A stretch of DNA of 35,834 nucleotides, taken from assembly GCA_009786195.1 (NCBI GenBank), contig WQTP01000040.1, positions 1 through 35,834 of the forward strand. Reading direction: 5' to 3'. Positions 1-6,811 of this stretch are shown in pieces. Numbering within the stretch: the stretch's first letter is position 1; every line of letters begins with the position of its first letter. This stretch comes from Candidatus Saccharimonadota bacterium. Its GTDB lineage: Bacteria; Patescibacteriota; Saccharimonadia; Saccharimonadales; Saccharimonadaceae. The notes below the pieces were generated by a model. The model was given only the letters and a program-made list of their open reading frames with translations. It had not been told where the DNA came from and did no database searches. A program made the translations under genes and the position numbers.

Positions 1-1
1 A

Positions 2-235
2 CTGACGGCGGGTATTTTTACGAATATCGTGGCGAATGCTAACGAAGAGCGCGATGGTAAAAATCCGACTGCTTGGTGGCGAACGCTGAAAGCGGATGGT
101 GAACTTAATCCGAAATACCCGAATTTTCCAGACATGCAGAAACAACTTTTAGAGCAAGAAGGTCACACAATTATTCAAAAGGGTAAACGATATTTCGTGG
201 CTGATTTTGAGAAAAAACTTTATAACTTTTCATAG
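2..235 (+). CDS. Alkyltransferase-like (MGMT-family) protein, C-terminal part, 5' end outside window
   Basis: Partial CDS: the frame is open to the left edge, so the GTG at 29 in the ORF track is probably internal. What remains resembles the C-terminal helix-turn-helix domain of O6-methylguanine-DNA methyltransferases: a run ending in TAWWRT, then a K..LLEQEGH segment where family members have a Q..LLE.EGV segment. In active MGMT the first part reads PCHRV; here the position of the alkyl-accepting Cys appears to be Trp. That fits alkyltransferase-like (ATL) proteins, which bind alkylated guanine and hand it to nucleotide excision repair. The residue alignment is by eye and the N-terminal part is missing, so the ATL call is moderate. 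The hairpin after the gene has its T-rich flank on the minus side. Confidence 0.55.
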   Translation: MTAGIFTNIVANANEERDGKNPTAWWRTLKADGELNPKYPNFPDMQKQLLEQEGHTIIQKGKRYFVADFEKKLYNFS

Positions 236-310
236 ATTTTGTTTTTCGTAAGGTGAGTTTGATACGACGGTTGCCTTATCGGCCGTCTCGCTCGTTCGTT
301 CAGAAAAATT

Positions 311-335
311 AAATGTCCCCCGATGGGGAACATTT
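311..335 (-). terminator. Hairpin after the tRNA 3'-end duplicate
   Basis: AAATG and CCCC pair with GGGG and CATTT across a CGAT loop, with small bulges. On the minus strand it is followed by a T-rich stretch (TTTAATTTTT), as expected for an intrinsic terminator reading leftwards. It could also serve the upstream plus-strand gene, but its T-tract on that side is poor. Confidence 0.45.
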
Positions 336-338
336 AAT

Positions 339-364
339 TTCAATCTGGTACGCCCGATACGATG
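339..364 (-). repeat. Duplicated 3' end of the adjacent tRNA-Arg
   Basis: About 26 bases, including the tRNA 3' acceptor strand, CCA and a few flanking bases, are identical to 465-490 at the true tRNA. The copy has no tRNA body: the T-loop is replaced by unrelated sequence with a small inverted repeat (GTTCGC..GCGAAC). It is followed on the minus strand by its own GC hairpin. It may be a remnant of a second tRNA copy or of an integration at the tRNA 3' end. Confidence 0.7.
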
Positions 365-430
365 GTTCGCTACGCGAACGCTACGCCCGAACTACGTTCA
401 AATCGTAACTCGATATATCGAGTTTGAAAT

Positions 431-457
431 AAAAACACCCCCACAAAAGCGGGGATG
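431..457 (-). terminator. Intrinsic terminator of tRNA-Arg
   Basis: On the minus strand, CATCCCCGC pairs with GTGGGGGTG around a TTTT loop and is followed by TTTTTATTT. It begins about 15 nt after the tRNA CCA end, so it is the likely end of the tRNA transcript. Confidence 0.75.
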
Positions 458-471
458 CTTTCATTTCAATC

Positions 472-548
472 TGGTACGCCCGATACGATTCGAACGTACG
501 ACCTTTGGCTCCGCAAGCCAACGCTCTATCCAGCTGAGCTACGGGCGC
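472..548 (-). tRNA. tRNA-Arg, anticodon GCG
   Basis: The reverse complement folds into a complete 77-nt cloverleaf with encoded CCA. Acceptor GCGCCCG pairs with CGGGCGT; the D-arm is GCTC/GAGC; the anticodon stem is TTGGC/GCCAA with loop TTGCGGA; the T-stem is GTACG/CGTAT with loop TTCGAAT; the discriminator is A. The anticodon is therefore GCG, reading CGC/CGU. A20 and C35, known arginine identity elements, are present. Most bacteria read these codons with ACG converted to ICG by TadA, so a GCG tRNA is uncommon. The ORFs at 381-569 and 455-658 that run over it are spurious. Confidence 0.93.
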
Positions 549-627
549 GTACTTTGATTGTAAATCCACGCCGTTTCGGAACTTTTTCCACGTTGACGCT
601 AACGCTGTTCAACTTGCGTTTCACGCA

Positions 628-649
628 GCAGCTGAGCTACGGGCACGCA
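628..649 (-). repeat. Duplicated 5' part of the tRNA-Arg
   Basis: The 16 bases CAGCTGAGCTACGGGC occur both at 531-546 (5' acceptor and D-arm of the real tRNA, read in reverse complement) and at 630-645. Beyond this block the anticodon arm is not preserved. With the 3'-end duplicate at 339-364, the intact tRNA is bracketed by broken pieces of itself, one from each end. Confidence 0.6.
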
Positions 650-700
650 TGTGATTAAACCTGGGGTCGATTATAGCAGTTTTGTCGTCGCGGAGCAAGC

Positions 701-730
701 TTGACTGTTAATGGTAAAACGTGGTATAAT
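701..730 (+). promoter_or_regulatory. Promoter of the EamA-type permease gene
   Basis: TTGACT (701-706), 18-bp spacer, perfect TATAAT (725-730). The expected start is near 737 and the ATG is at 739, so the mRNA would be essentially leaderless. Confidence 0.75.
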
Positions 731-738
731 CAGCGTTG

Positions 739-1740
739 ATGAAAAAACTGGGTGAAAAAACAAACAAAAAATCAAAATGGTTCATGCTCGGGCTTCTGGC
801 GGTATTTATTAGTGCGCCGAACCCGATGCTAACACGAGTGGCGCTCAGCGGCGATGCTAGTACTAACAGTCTGACTTTGATATTAGTCAAGTACACTATT
901 TTGTTGACAGTTTTCTTTGTTCCACTATATCGATTTGTCCGTGCTAAAAATTCAATTTTTCGAGCAGCGCTCAAAAACTTAGTGATTTATGCTGTTTGTA
1001 CGGCAGTGTCGACATATCTATGGATGGCGGCGATAGAGCAAAGCAATGCTAGTTATGCATCCATTATTAATCTATTATCACCGATTATTCTGGTGATATT
1101 GTCGGCCAAGTTAGTTAAGGATCGCATAACACGACGAGCGACTGCGGGGATTGTCTTAGCAGCGATTGGCGGTATATTAATAGTGATTCTGCCGACAATA
1201 CTCCAAGGCTCAGTGATGTCAAACTTTTACCCATTAGCTACCATACTGTTACTTCTTGTGTGTGTTTTGACTCCGTTGAACATTATTTATCAAAGACGTA
1301 CTAATGAACAAGGTGTGCCGTTCACGGTGTCGACTGGTTTCATGACTCTACTAACTGTGCCACTAATCGCAACAATTTACATTTTAACGCGCGGAGGTAC
1401 TGTGATGATTGAAACTATTAGCAGTCTGCCATGGCAAGTTTGGTTAGTAGCGATCTACTCGGCTCTGATGGTAACTTACGTTTCGCGCAGTTTAGCAATC
1501 AAAAGTTACGAATACACTGGCGCGGCGGTCAAGGGCAGCCTATCATATCTCGAAACATTGATGGCGATTACCTTACCATTAATAATTTTGGGTGAACAAT
1601 TATCAATCGAAATAGTAGCTGGCATGATGCTGATCTTGGTCGGCGTGTTTTTGGCTGAATCGGGCGGCAAGCATCATTTACTGAAATTGGGCTTTACGGG
1701 GCATCCACATCTCTTGCATCATCACGGGAGGATACGTTGA
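739..1740 (+). CDS. EamA/DMT-family permease
   Basis: Product of about 333 aa with roughly ten hydrophobic helices in two similar halves, as in the drug/metabolite transporter (EamA) superfamily. A Gly/Ala-rich helix ending GEQLSIEIVAGMMLILVGV near the C-terminus is typical. The substrate cannot be told from sequence; relatives export amino acids, metabolites or drugs across the cytoplasmic membrane. The ORF track starts at a TTG (736), but the ATG at 739 is preferred because it lies 2 nt after the predicted transcription start, and no Shine-Dalgarno site is visible. The last residues form a short His-rich tail. Its TGA stop overlaps the TTG start of the RNase H gene, so the two are probably cotranscribed. 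Confidence 0.8.
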   Translation: MKKLGEKTNKKSKWFMLGLLAVFISAPNPMLTRVALSGDASTNSLTLILVKYTILLTVFFVPLYRFVRAKNSIFRAALKNLVIYAVCTAVSTYLWMAAIEQSNASYASIINLLSPIILVILSAKLVKDRITRRATAGIVLAAIGGILIVILPTILQGSVMSNFYPLATILLLLVCVLTPLNIIYQRRTNEQGVPFTVSTGFMTLLTVPLIATIYILTRGGTVMIETISSLPWQVWLVAIYSALMVTYVSRSLAIKSYEYTGAAVKGSLSYLETLMAITLPLIILGEQLSIEIVAGMMLILVGVFLAESGGKHHLLKLGFTGHPHLLHHHGRIR

Positions 1741-2183
1741 ACATTTATTTTACTGATGGTTCAGCTAGTCCTAATCCGGGGCCGGGCGGTTTTGCGGTGA
1801 TCAAGGATGGTCAGCCGTGGTTGGTCGGCGGCGAAAGAATGACGACCAATATTCGGATGGAAGGATTAGCGCTGCTAACGGCGCTGGAGGACGCGAGTGG
1901 TGAGCGCTGCGAAATCATTACTGACAGCGAATTTTGGGTGAATGTCTTGACTAAATGGGCACCGCTTTGGGCGACGAATGGTTGGCAAAAGAAGGGTGGG
2001 ATCAAAAACTTGGACATCGTACAACCGCTGTTTGAAAAATATGAAAAATCGCGGGCCAAACTGATTTGGACACGCGGTCACGTTGGTACTAAGCTGAACG
2101 AACTGGCGGACGAATGGGCCAACAAAGCCCGACAGTTGCATTTGCGCGATGTGGTAAAAATTGATACAATTATACTTAGTTAA
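1737..2183 (+). CDS. rnhA: Ribonuclease HI
   Basis: 148 aa, the normal size of bacterial RNase HI, which cuts the RNA strand of RNA-DNA hybrids (R-loops, primers). The four catalytic acids are visible: D7 in TDGSASPNPG, E42 in MEGLAL, D63 in TDSE and D125 in ELADEWAN; the conserved catalytic-loop His is H115 in TRGHVG. The start is a TTG whose last two bases form the TG of the upstream TGA stop; GGGAGG at 1726-1731 is a good ribosome-binding site and supports this unusual start. Translational coupling to the permease is likely. The C-terminal ten residues extend past the RNase H fold and overlap the probable metK promoter. Confidence 0.92.
   Translation: MNIYFTDGSASPNPGPGGFAVIKDGQPWLVGGERMTTNIRMEGLALLTALEDASGERCEIITDSEFWVNVLTKWAPLWATNGWQKKGGIKNLDIVQPLFEKYEKSRAKLIWTRGHVGTKLNELADEWANKARQLHLRDVVKIDTIILS
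2142..2170 (+). promoter_or_regulatory. Candidate promoter of metK
   Basis: TTGCGC (2142-2147), 17 bp, TACAAT (2165-2170), inside the 3' end of rnhA. The start would be near 2177, about 11 nt before the metK ATG. TATACT at 2171-2176 is an alternative -10 but has a poor -35. Confidence 0.45.
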
Positions 2184-2187
2184 ACTT

Positions 2188-3189
2188 ATGTCCAGTGAAG
2201 TTAAATTTGAATATCGGACGGCAGAATCAGTGTCGCCAAAACATCCCGACAAGTTGTGTGATCAAATCTCGGACGCGATTTTGGATGCGCATTTAGCTCA
2301 AGATAAGAATGCGCGCGTAGCGGTCGACGTAGCGGGCGGTCACGGTAAAGTTTTCATCACTGGTGAAGTAACGTCGCGAGCAACAGGGGTAAACGTGGAG
2401 AAAATCGCTCGTAGAATCGCCGGTGACGTCGAAGTTATCGCTAAGTTGGCCGAGCAAAGTCCCGAAATCGCGCAGGGCGTCGACACAGGTGGGGCGGGTG
2501 ATCAGGGTATCATGATTGGCTATGCTTGTGACGAAACGCCGGAACTTTTACCGTTGGAAGTAGTGTTATCGCGTCGTCTGAATCAATTTATTTTCGCTAA
2601 ATTCCCATTTGATGGTAAAACTCAAGTGACGTTAAAGGACGATCAAATCGACTCGATTGTGGCGAGTTTTCAAAATGCCACTGGGGTCGAATTGAAACAA
2701 GAAATTGAAAAATGGCTGAAAACCCCCCTTGCAGGGTCGTTCCTTGCAAAGGATATCAAAATTTTCGCCAATCCGGCGGGTGATTGGAGTAGGGGTGGTT
2801 TTGACTCTGATGCTGGCCTAACGGGGCGCAAATTAGCGGTGGATAATTACGGTCCGCGCATCGCGGTGGGTGGTGGATGTTTTAGCGGCAAAGATCCGTC
2901 CAAAGTTGACCGTAGCGCGGCCTACATGGCGCGTCGTATCGCGGTGGATTATCTACGCGAACGAAGTGCACACGAAGTTTTTGTGCGGTTGGCTTACGCG
3001 ATCGGTGTGGCTGAACCTTTGGAAAAATCAATTATCGTCGACGGTCAGCACGAAATTATCACTGATACTTATGATCTGACACCGCGCGGAATTATTGAAT
3101 TTCTAAATCTGAAACGGCCAATCTACGAACCAACCGCTCGGTATGGTCATTTCGGCGAAGGTTTTGATTGGGACTCGACCGAAACATGA
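2188..3189 (+). CDS. metK: S-adenosylmethionine synthetase
   Basis: Makes S-adenosylmethionine from methionine and ATP in the cytosol. Clear MetK signatures: SVSPKHPDKLCDQISDAILD at the N-terminus (methionine/ATP-binding His and Asp), GAGDQGIMIGYA in the middle, and GGGCFSGKDPSKVDRSAAYM (phosphate-binding loop) in the last third, followed by YAIGVAEP. At about 333 aa it is shorter than the usual 380-400; the missing residues are lost from loops (e.g. around VDTGGAGDQG and the third domain) while the core motifs are complete. The ATG at 2188 is chosen over the track start at 2161 because the protein family begins there. SAM made here would feed RsmH further down. Confidence 0.95.
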   Translation: MSSEVKFEYRTAESVSPKHPDKLCDQISDAILDAHLAQDKNARVAVDVAGGHGKVFITGEVTSRATGVNVEKIARRIAGDVEVIAKLAEQSPEIAQGVDTGGAGDQGIMIGYACDETPELLPLEVVLSRRLNQFIFAKFPFDGKTQVTLKDDQIDSIVASFQNATGVELKQEIEKWLKTPLAGSFLAKDIKIFANPAGDWSRGGFDSDAGLTGRKLAVDNYGPRIAVGGGCFSGKDPSKVDRSAAYMARRIAVDYLRERSAHEVFVRLAYAIGVAEPLEKSIIVDGQHEIITDTYDLTPRGIIEFLNLKRPIYEPTARYGHFGEGFDWDSTET

Positions 3190-3231
3190 TTCGCGAAAGA
3201 TTTCAAGTTTTTACTCAAAAAACAAAGGGAG

Positions 3232-3260
3232 TTTATTTTCCGCTCGTTTTGTAGTAAAAT
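3232..3260 (+). promoter_or_regulatory. Promoter of the yvcK-like gene
   Basis: TTTATT (3232-3237), 17 bp, TAAAAT (3255-3260); expected start near 3267, with the ATG at 3269. No Shine-Dalgarno site: another leaderless arrangement. Confidence 0.6.
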
Positions 3261-3268
3261 AGAACTCA

Positions 3269-4264
3269 ATGGAAAAAATTCACGGTGCAAAGATTGTGGT
3301 TATCGGAGGTGGTACGGGTTCATTCGTGGTACTGTCGGGACTAAAAAATTACACAACCAACTTGACTGCGCTGGTTAGTATGGCGGACGATGGTGGTTCA
3401 ACTGGCGCATTGCGCGACGAACTTGGCGTGTTACCGCCGGGTGATGTTCGTCAGTGTTTGGTGGCGCTGAGTCATTCGCCGCGAGTACGAGATTTGTTCA
3501 ACTATCGCTTTGAAGAAGGTAGTTTCGCGGGGCACTCTTTTGGTAACTTGTTTTTAGCGGCCACCGAAAGGATGACGGGCAATTTCCGTGCTGGTGTGGC
3601 GTTGGCTAGCGAAATCCTTAACGTAACTGGTCGTGTCGAACCGATTACTACGAACCAAGTGACCTTACTGCTGGATGATGGCGAACAGGTGCTGCGTGGT
3701 GAAGACACAGTCGATAACGGTCAATTCGCACCGCGGCCAAGAATTTGGTTAGAACCGATACCAGAGGTCAATCCAGCTGCTATCGTCGCTATCGAACAGG
3801 CCGACGTGGTGGTGTTAGCACCAGGCAGCCTATATGAAAGTTTGGGCACTATTCTAATTACGCCGGGGGTCAGCAAAGCGTTGGCCAATACTTCGGCAAA
3901 AGTGGTTTATGTCTGTAACTTGGTTAATAAATTAGGACAAACGGACGACTTTTTTGTCCATGATTATGCGAGTGAGTTAGAACGAATCGCGGGACAAACG
4001 TTCATTGATTACGTGATTTACAATACTAACGAACCGAGCGATAGACTGTTAGAATTGTATGCTACTGAGGGTGGTCGACCAGTTCAAGTTGACATTAAAA
4101 CACTAAAAACAGCGCATTATCGGGCCAAGGGTGCGAATCTGTTGGCTGATCAAGTTTGGCAGAATCCAGGCGGTAAGGTTGATCGCAAAGCTAAACAACG
4201 AACACTAATTCGTCACGATCCTGATGCAGTGGCGCGCATAATAATGAAAATTTATTTCTCTTGA
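3269..4264 (+). CDS. YvcK/CofD-like protein (gluconeogenesis factor family)
   Basis: 331 aa. The N-terminal GGGTGSFVVLSGLK is the family's nucleotide-sugar-binding Gly loop; SMADDGGSTGALRDELG and PPGDVRQCLVALS follow, then GHSFGNLFLAA and, later, APGSLYESLGTIL. These are diagnostic for YvcK proteins, which are related to the CofD phospholactate transferase. In Bacillus, YvcK binds UDP-sugars and links carbon metabolism to cell-wall synthesis and shape; a similar role here is inferred and fits the nearby wall cluster. In other bacteria yvcK often sits with rapZ and whiA, which are not seen here. A HAD-like gene follows after 25 nt. Confidence 0.88.
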   Translation: MEKIHGAKIVVIGGGTGSFVVLSGLKNYTTNLTALVSMADDGGSTGALRDELGVLPPGDVRQCLVALSHSPRVRDLFNYRFEEGSFAGHSFGNLFLAATERMTGNFRAGVALASEILNVTGRVEPITTNQVTLLLDDGEQVLRGEDTVDNGQFAPRPRIWLEPIPEVNPAAIVAIEQADVVVLAPGSLYESLGTILITPGVSKALANTSAKVVYVCNLVNKLGQTDDFFVHDYASELERIAGQTFIDYVIYNTNEPSDRLLELYATEGGRPVQVDIKTLKTAHYRAKGANLLADQVWQNPGGKVDRKAKQRTLIRHDPDAVARIIMKIYFS

Positions 4265-4289
4265 TTTAATGATAATAGGATTATAACGT

Positions 4290-4958
4290 ATGGGAAGAAC
4301 CTTAGTGCTGTCGGATTGGGACGACACCTTATATAAAACTGATGAATTTGTAGATGAAGTATTAAGAATTCTAGAAGAGCAAGGTTTAGAGCAGTTAGCG
4401 AATGAGATAAAAGGGGAAATCCAGCAACAACGAGATCTAAATGGTACGAGTGCTGGTTATGATTTAGTTCACAAGTTGCAAGATCACTGTGATATGTTAA
4501 TGGAAAAACTAGCGCTTACTAACTCGGAAAGAATTTTTGATGACGCGGGTCGATTTTATAACAAAATAACAGAGATGCCAAACGTTGATTTTCGGGTTTG
4601 GACACGTGGACAAGAATTATTGCAACAACTAAAGTTAACTGGCACGCCCTTTGCCGAGAAAGTTGAAATATTCTCTGATAAGGATAAGACCACACGATTT
4701 ATTGATAAAATCACCATAAAGAATAGCAACTTTTTGTTTGAGGGGATTTGGTATAGTAGATTGATTATGATCGACAACGATGCGAAGTATCTCGAGGATT
4801 TTTATCGTCTTAGGGACGCTGGCGTCCGAGCTCAGGGTTTCTTGGTTCATCACAATAATGAGCGGTTTATAGATGGGTTCGTAGAAGAAGGTGTGGAAAA
4901 AATGGCCAGTTTTGATGAAATTGATCCTAAACTATTAGTGGAAGATCAAACAGCCTAG
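4290..4958 (+). CDS. HAD-superfamily-like hydrolase
   Basis: 222 aa. HAD motifs can be traced: motif I as DWDDTLY (Asp9 nucleophile, Asp11 general acid), motif II as VWTRGQ near residue 104, a Lys-rich stretch around KITIKNSN for motif III, and motif IV as MIDNDAKYLED near residue 160. The helical region between motifs I and II (residues 20-95) would be the cap. A cytosolic phosphatase is likely, but the substrate is unknown. A weak ribosome-binding site (TAGGA, 4276-4280) precedes the ATG. Probably cotranscribed with the yvcK-like gene. Confidence 0.65.
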   Translation: MGRTLVLSDWDDTLYKTDEFVDEVLRILEEQGLEQLANEIKGEIQQQRDLNGTSAGYDLVHKLQDHCDMLMEKLALTNSERIFDDAGRFYNKITEMPNVDFRVWTRGQELLQQLKLTGTPFAEKVEIFSDKDKTTRFIDKITIKNSNFLFEGIWYSRLIMIDNDAKYLEDFYRLRDAGVRAQGFLVHHNNERFIDGFVEEGVEKMASFDEIDPKLLVEDQTA

Positions 4959-5001
4959 TTAGTGTTAATACGTAGGGGTTTTTGATCTGTAAATTCAGAC
5001 T

Positions 5002-5023
5002 TTTCCACAGTTTTTGTGGAAAT
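5002..5023. repeat. Inverted repeat between the HAD gene and mraZ
   Basis: TTTCCACA and TGTGGAAA form a perfect 8-bp dyad around GTTTT. It could end the upstream transcript, although no T-run follows. The left arm also fits a relaxed DnaA-box consensus, but nothing else here suggests an origin. Confidence 0.5.
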
Positions 5024-5033
5024 TCTTAAAAAT

Positions 5034-5088
5034 GTGGGTAAAAAGTGGAAAAAAGGGCTTGCATGTGGGTGGTAGTGGGTAGTATAAT
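5034..5088 (+). promoter_or_regulatory. mraZ promoter with MraZ-box repeats
   Basis: TTGCAT (5059-5064), 18 bp, TATAAT (5083-5088). The spacer holds two TGGGT boxes at 5066-5070 and 5076-5080, exactly 5 nt apart, and related boxes occur upstream (TGGGT 5035-5039, TGGAA 5046-5050). MraZ is known to bind tandem TGGGN repeats with 5-nt spacers, so this is the expected autorepression site for the whole division and wall cluster. Confidence 0.8.
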
Positions 5089-5153
5089 ATGGTCAGTGGA
5101 AAATAAACAAACACCACTGAACCAAAAAATATCAACCTAAACCTGGAAAGGCG

Positions 5154-5543
5154 ATGAGCGAAATCGATTACTTTGAACGAAAACTCGACGACAAACGGCG
5201 CTTGACCGTGCCAGTAGAGTTGCGTGCAGAGTTCGAGGGCGGCATCGTTATCACGCGTGGTTTTGGCCAATACCTCCACCTCTATCCAAAAGCTATTTGG
5301 AACGAGGAAATGGAAACAGCATTGGCCGGCGACATCTTGGATGAGCGAATTGCTGATCTGAACGACAAGTTCCGTACCGGCAAAAGCGAAGCTGAGCTGG
5401 ATCTCAAACAGGGACGAATCACGCTAGAACGACACCTAGTCAATTACGCGCACATTGGCCGAAGTGTCGTCGCCGTGCGGGTTGGTAAATATTGGCGCCT
5501 ACGGGCAAAAAATCAGGGAGACATTGGTTCTGTAACTCCCTGA
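5154..5543 (+). CDS. mraZ: Transcriptional regulator MraZ
   Basis: 129 aa, first gene of the dcw cluster. It has two AbrB-like swapped-hairpin halves: an N-terminal FERKLDDKRRLTVPVELRAE segment, matching the family's DxKGRxxxP pattern, and a second half with LKQGRITLERHLVNYAHIG. In other bacteria it forms a ring that binds TGGGN repeats and represses the dcw operon; such repeats lie in its own promoter. GGAAAGG before the ATG is a good ribosome-binding site. The protein is a little shorter than usual (about 145 aa). Its TGA stop is the 3' end of an 8-bp hairpin and is followed in the same frame by 86 open codons. Confidence 0.92.
   Translation: MSEIDYFERKLDDKRRLTVPVELRAEFEGGIVITRGFGQYLHLYPKAIWNEEMETALAGDILDERIADLNDKFRTGKSEAELDLKQGRITLERHLVNYAHIGRSVVAVRVGKYWRLRAKNQGDIGSVTP
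5513..5543 (+). other. Hairpin ending at the mraZ stop codon
   Basis: TCAGGGAG (5513-5520) pairs perfectly with CTCCCTGA (5536-5543) around a 15-nt loop. The last three bases of the right arm are the TGA stop. No T-run follows, so it is not a typical terminator; it may influence termination of translation or messenger stability. Confidence 0.5.
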
Positions 5544-5804
5544 GTGGTTTCGACGAGGGAAATCTCGAACGAACCAGATAAGCACCTTAACAAAAACAGA
5601 GGACACCTACGCGACAATCAGCCAGAAATCGATCGCTGGCTAAAAGGATCGTCGCACTTGGTTTACTCCCCAGTAAACCTCCCCCAAAACTCCACCTCAC
5701 ACATAAGTCTCTCATATGATTACACTGCCGCATTTCGGCGACAGCGTGAACATCTTGAAACTATAAAACAAACAATCAGAAAACAAACACTGGTTGTCGC
5801 ATAG
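5544..5804 (+). CDS. Hypothetical protein in frame with mraZ after its TGA stop
   Basis: 86 codons open in the same frame as mraZ, beginning at a GTG directly after its TGA and ending in TAG 20 nt before rsmH. The product would be polar and basic (KHLNKNRGHLRDNQPEIDRW, later RRQREHLETIKQTIRKQ), with no recognised domain. Possibilities are a separate gene coupled to mraZ, a C-terminal extension reached by UGA readthrough, or a chance open frame. About 86 codons without a stop has a chance of roughly 1-2% in one given frame of unbiased composition. There is no clear ribosome-binding site for the GTG apart from the paired CTCCC region. Confidence 0.35.
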   Translation: MVSTREISNEPDKHLNKNRGHLRDNQPEIDRWLKGSSHLVYSPVNLPQNSTSHISLSYDYTAAFRRQREHLETIKQTIRKQTLVVA

Positions 5805-5824
5805 GTGACCTCCGTAAAAAGAAT

Positions 5825-6721
5825 ATGAAAAATACACCACAACAACTCCATATTCCAGTTCTACTCGACGCGGTTTTAGATTTGCTAAAACCCAAGGCGG
5901 GCGAACGCTACTTGGATTTGACGGCCGGTTATGGCGGTCATGCTCAGGCAGTTATTGCTCGCATTGGCGATGGTCATTTGGCCACGCTGGTTGATCGTGA
6001 CGAATTGGCGATCACTGAACTGAAAAATCTAGAACGTAACGGCGCAAAACTGATACATTCTGACTTTCATAGAGCGACTAAAAATTTAGCCGCAGCGGGC
6101 GAACAATTTGATATGATTTTGTTGGATCTTGGTGTTAGTTCGCCGCAACTTGATATGGCGGAGCGAGGATTTTCGTTTAGTCACAACGGTGCACTCGATA
6201 TGCGTATGGATCGTCGTCAGAGTTTAACAGCTGCGGAAATCGTTAATCGCTATTCAGAAAAAGACTTGGCGGACCTGATTCAAAAGTATGGAGAAGAATC
6301 ACCAAAAGTGGCGTCCAAAATCGCAAATAACATCGTGCGGAGTAGAACAAAAAATTTGTTCAAAACTACCAACGAACTAGCCGATTTAATCGCCAAGATT
6401 TCGTCGCGGCGGAACAAAATCCATCCCGCGACGCGCACTTTCCAAGCTCTCAGGATCGAGATCAACGATGAACTCGGACAGTTAGAAAAGACATTGCCGT
6501 TTCTGCCACGTCTGCTGAAACCGGGTGGGCGATTAGCGATAATATCTTTTCATAGCCTAGAAGATCGTTTGGTCAAAAACTTCTTCCGGGAGCAACAAAC
6601 CGCTGGGTACGAGGCCGAACTGGCTGTCATAACTAAACATCCCATCCCCGGCATCAATGATGTTCACAATCCGCGTGCACGTAGTGCAAAACTACGTGTC
6701 GCCGCAAAAATAAATAAATAG
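5825..6721 (+). CDS. rsmH: 16S rRNA (cytosine-1402-N4)-methyltransferase RsmH (MraW)
   Basis: 298 aa, close to the family's usual 300-315. It N4-methylates C1402 of 16S rRNA in the ribosomal P site, using SAM. Visible signatures: HIPVLLDAVLDLL at the N-terminus, the SAM-binding LDLTAGYGGHAQAV, DLGVSSPQLDMAERGFSF, DMRMDRRQ.LTAAEIVN, HPATRTFQALRIEINDEL and IISFHSLEDRLVKNFF. All are typical of MraW. It follows mraZ as in most dcw clusters, though after a 280-nt region that holds the extra ORF. No strong ribosome-binding site is visible before its ATG. Confidence 0.96.
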   Translation: MKNTPQQLHIPVLLDAVLDLLKPKAGERYLDLTAGYGGHAQAVIARIGDGHLATLVDRDELAITELKNLERNGAKLIHSDFHRATKNLAAAGEQFDMILLDLGVSSPQLDMAERGFSFSHNGALDMRMDRRQSLTAAEIVNRYSEKDLADLIQKYGEESPKVASKIANNIVRSRTKNLFKTTNELADLIAKISSRRNKIHPATRTFQALRIEINDELGQLEKTLPFLPRLLKPGGRLAIISFHSLEDRLVKNFFREQQTAGYEAELAVITKHPIPGINDVHNPRARSAKLRVAAKINK

Positions 6722-6733
6722 AAAGGACTTGTC

Positions 6734-6793
6734 ATGTCAATCCGGATTATCGACAAGTCGCGCGCCCGAAAAGTTGTGGTTCGCCACAAATAA
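6734..6793 (+). CDS. 19-aa basic mini-ORF between rsmH and ftsL
   Basis: ATG at 6734 to TAA at 6791-6793, encoding a 19-residue peptide (MSIRIIDKSR, then ARKVVVRHK) with about seven positive charges. GAAAGGA at 6721-6727 is a well-placed ribosome-binding site, better than the one of rsmH. It is too short for the ORF track. A strong hairpin follows 18 nt downstream, so it could be a leader peptide or a small protein of the cluster. No homology is recognised; function unknown. Confidence 0.45.
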   Translation: MSIRIIDKSRARKVVVRHK

Positions 6794-6811
6794 CTAACTA
6801 ACGCGCGAATC

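Noticed and set aside
455-658. ORF of 67 aa on plus and 62 aa on minus over the tRNA
   Set aside because: Both run across a complete tRNA cloverleaf; the translation has the typical look of a tRNA read as protein.
2720-2755. CCCCCCTTGCAGGG / CCTTGCAAAGG in metK as a possible further repeat insertion
   Set aside because: The protein aligns with MetK through this stretch without added residues, and the sequence does not match repeat A or B.
5002-5023. Inverted DnaA-box-like sequences as a replication origin
   Set aside because: Only one box fits the consensus, no AT-rich unwinding region or dnaA/dnaN nearby; more likely a hairpin.
5541-5543. UGA recoded as glycine (Gracilibacteria-type code)
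   Set aside because: Several genes here (permease, metK, murG) end properly at UGA with no sensible extension.
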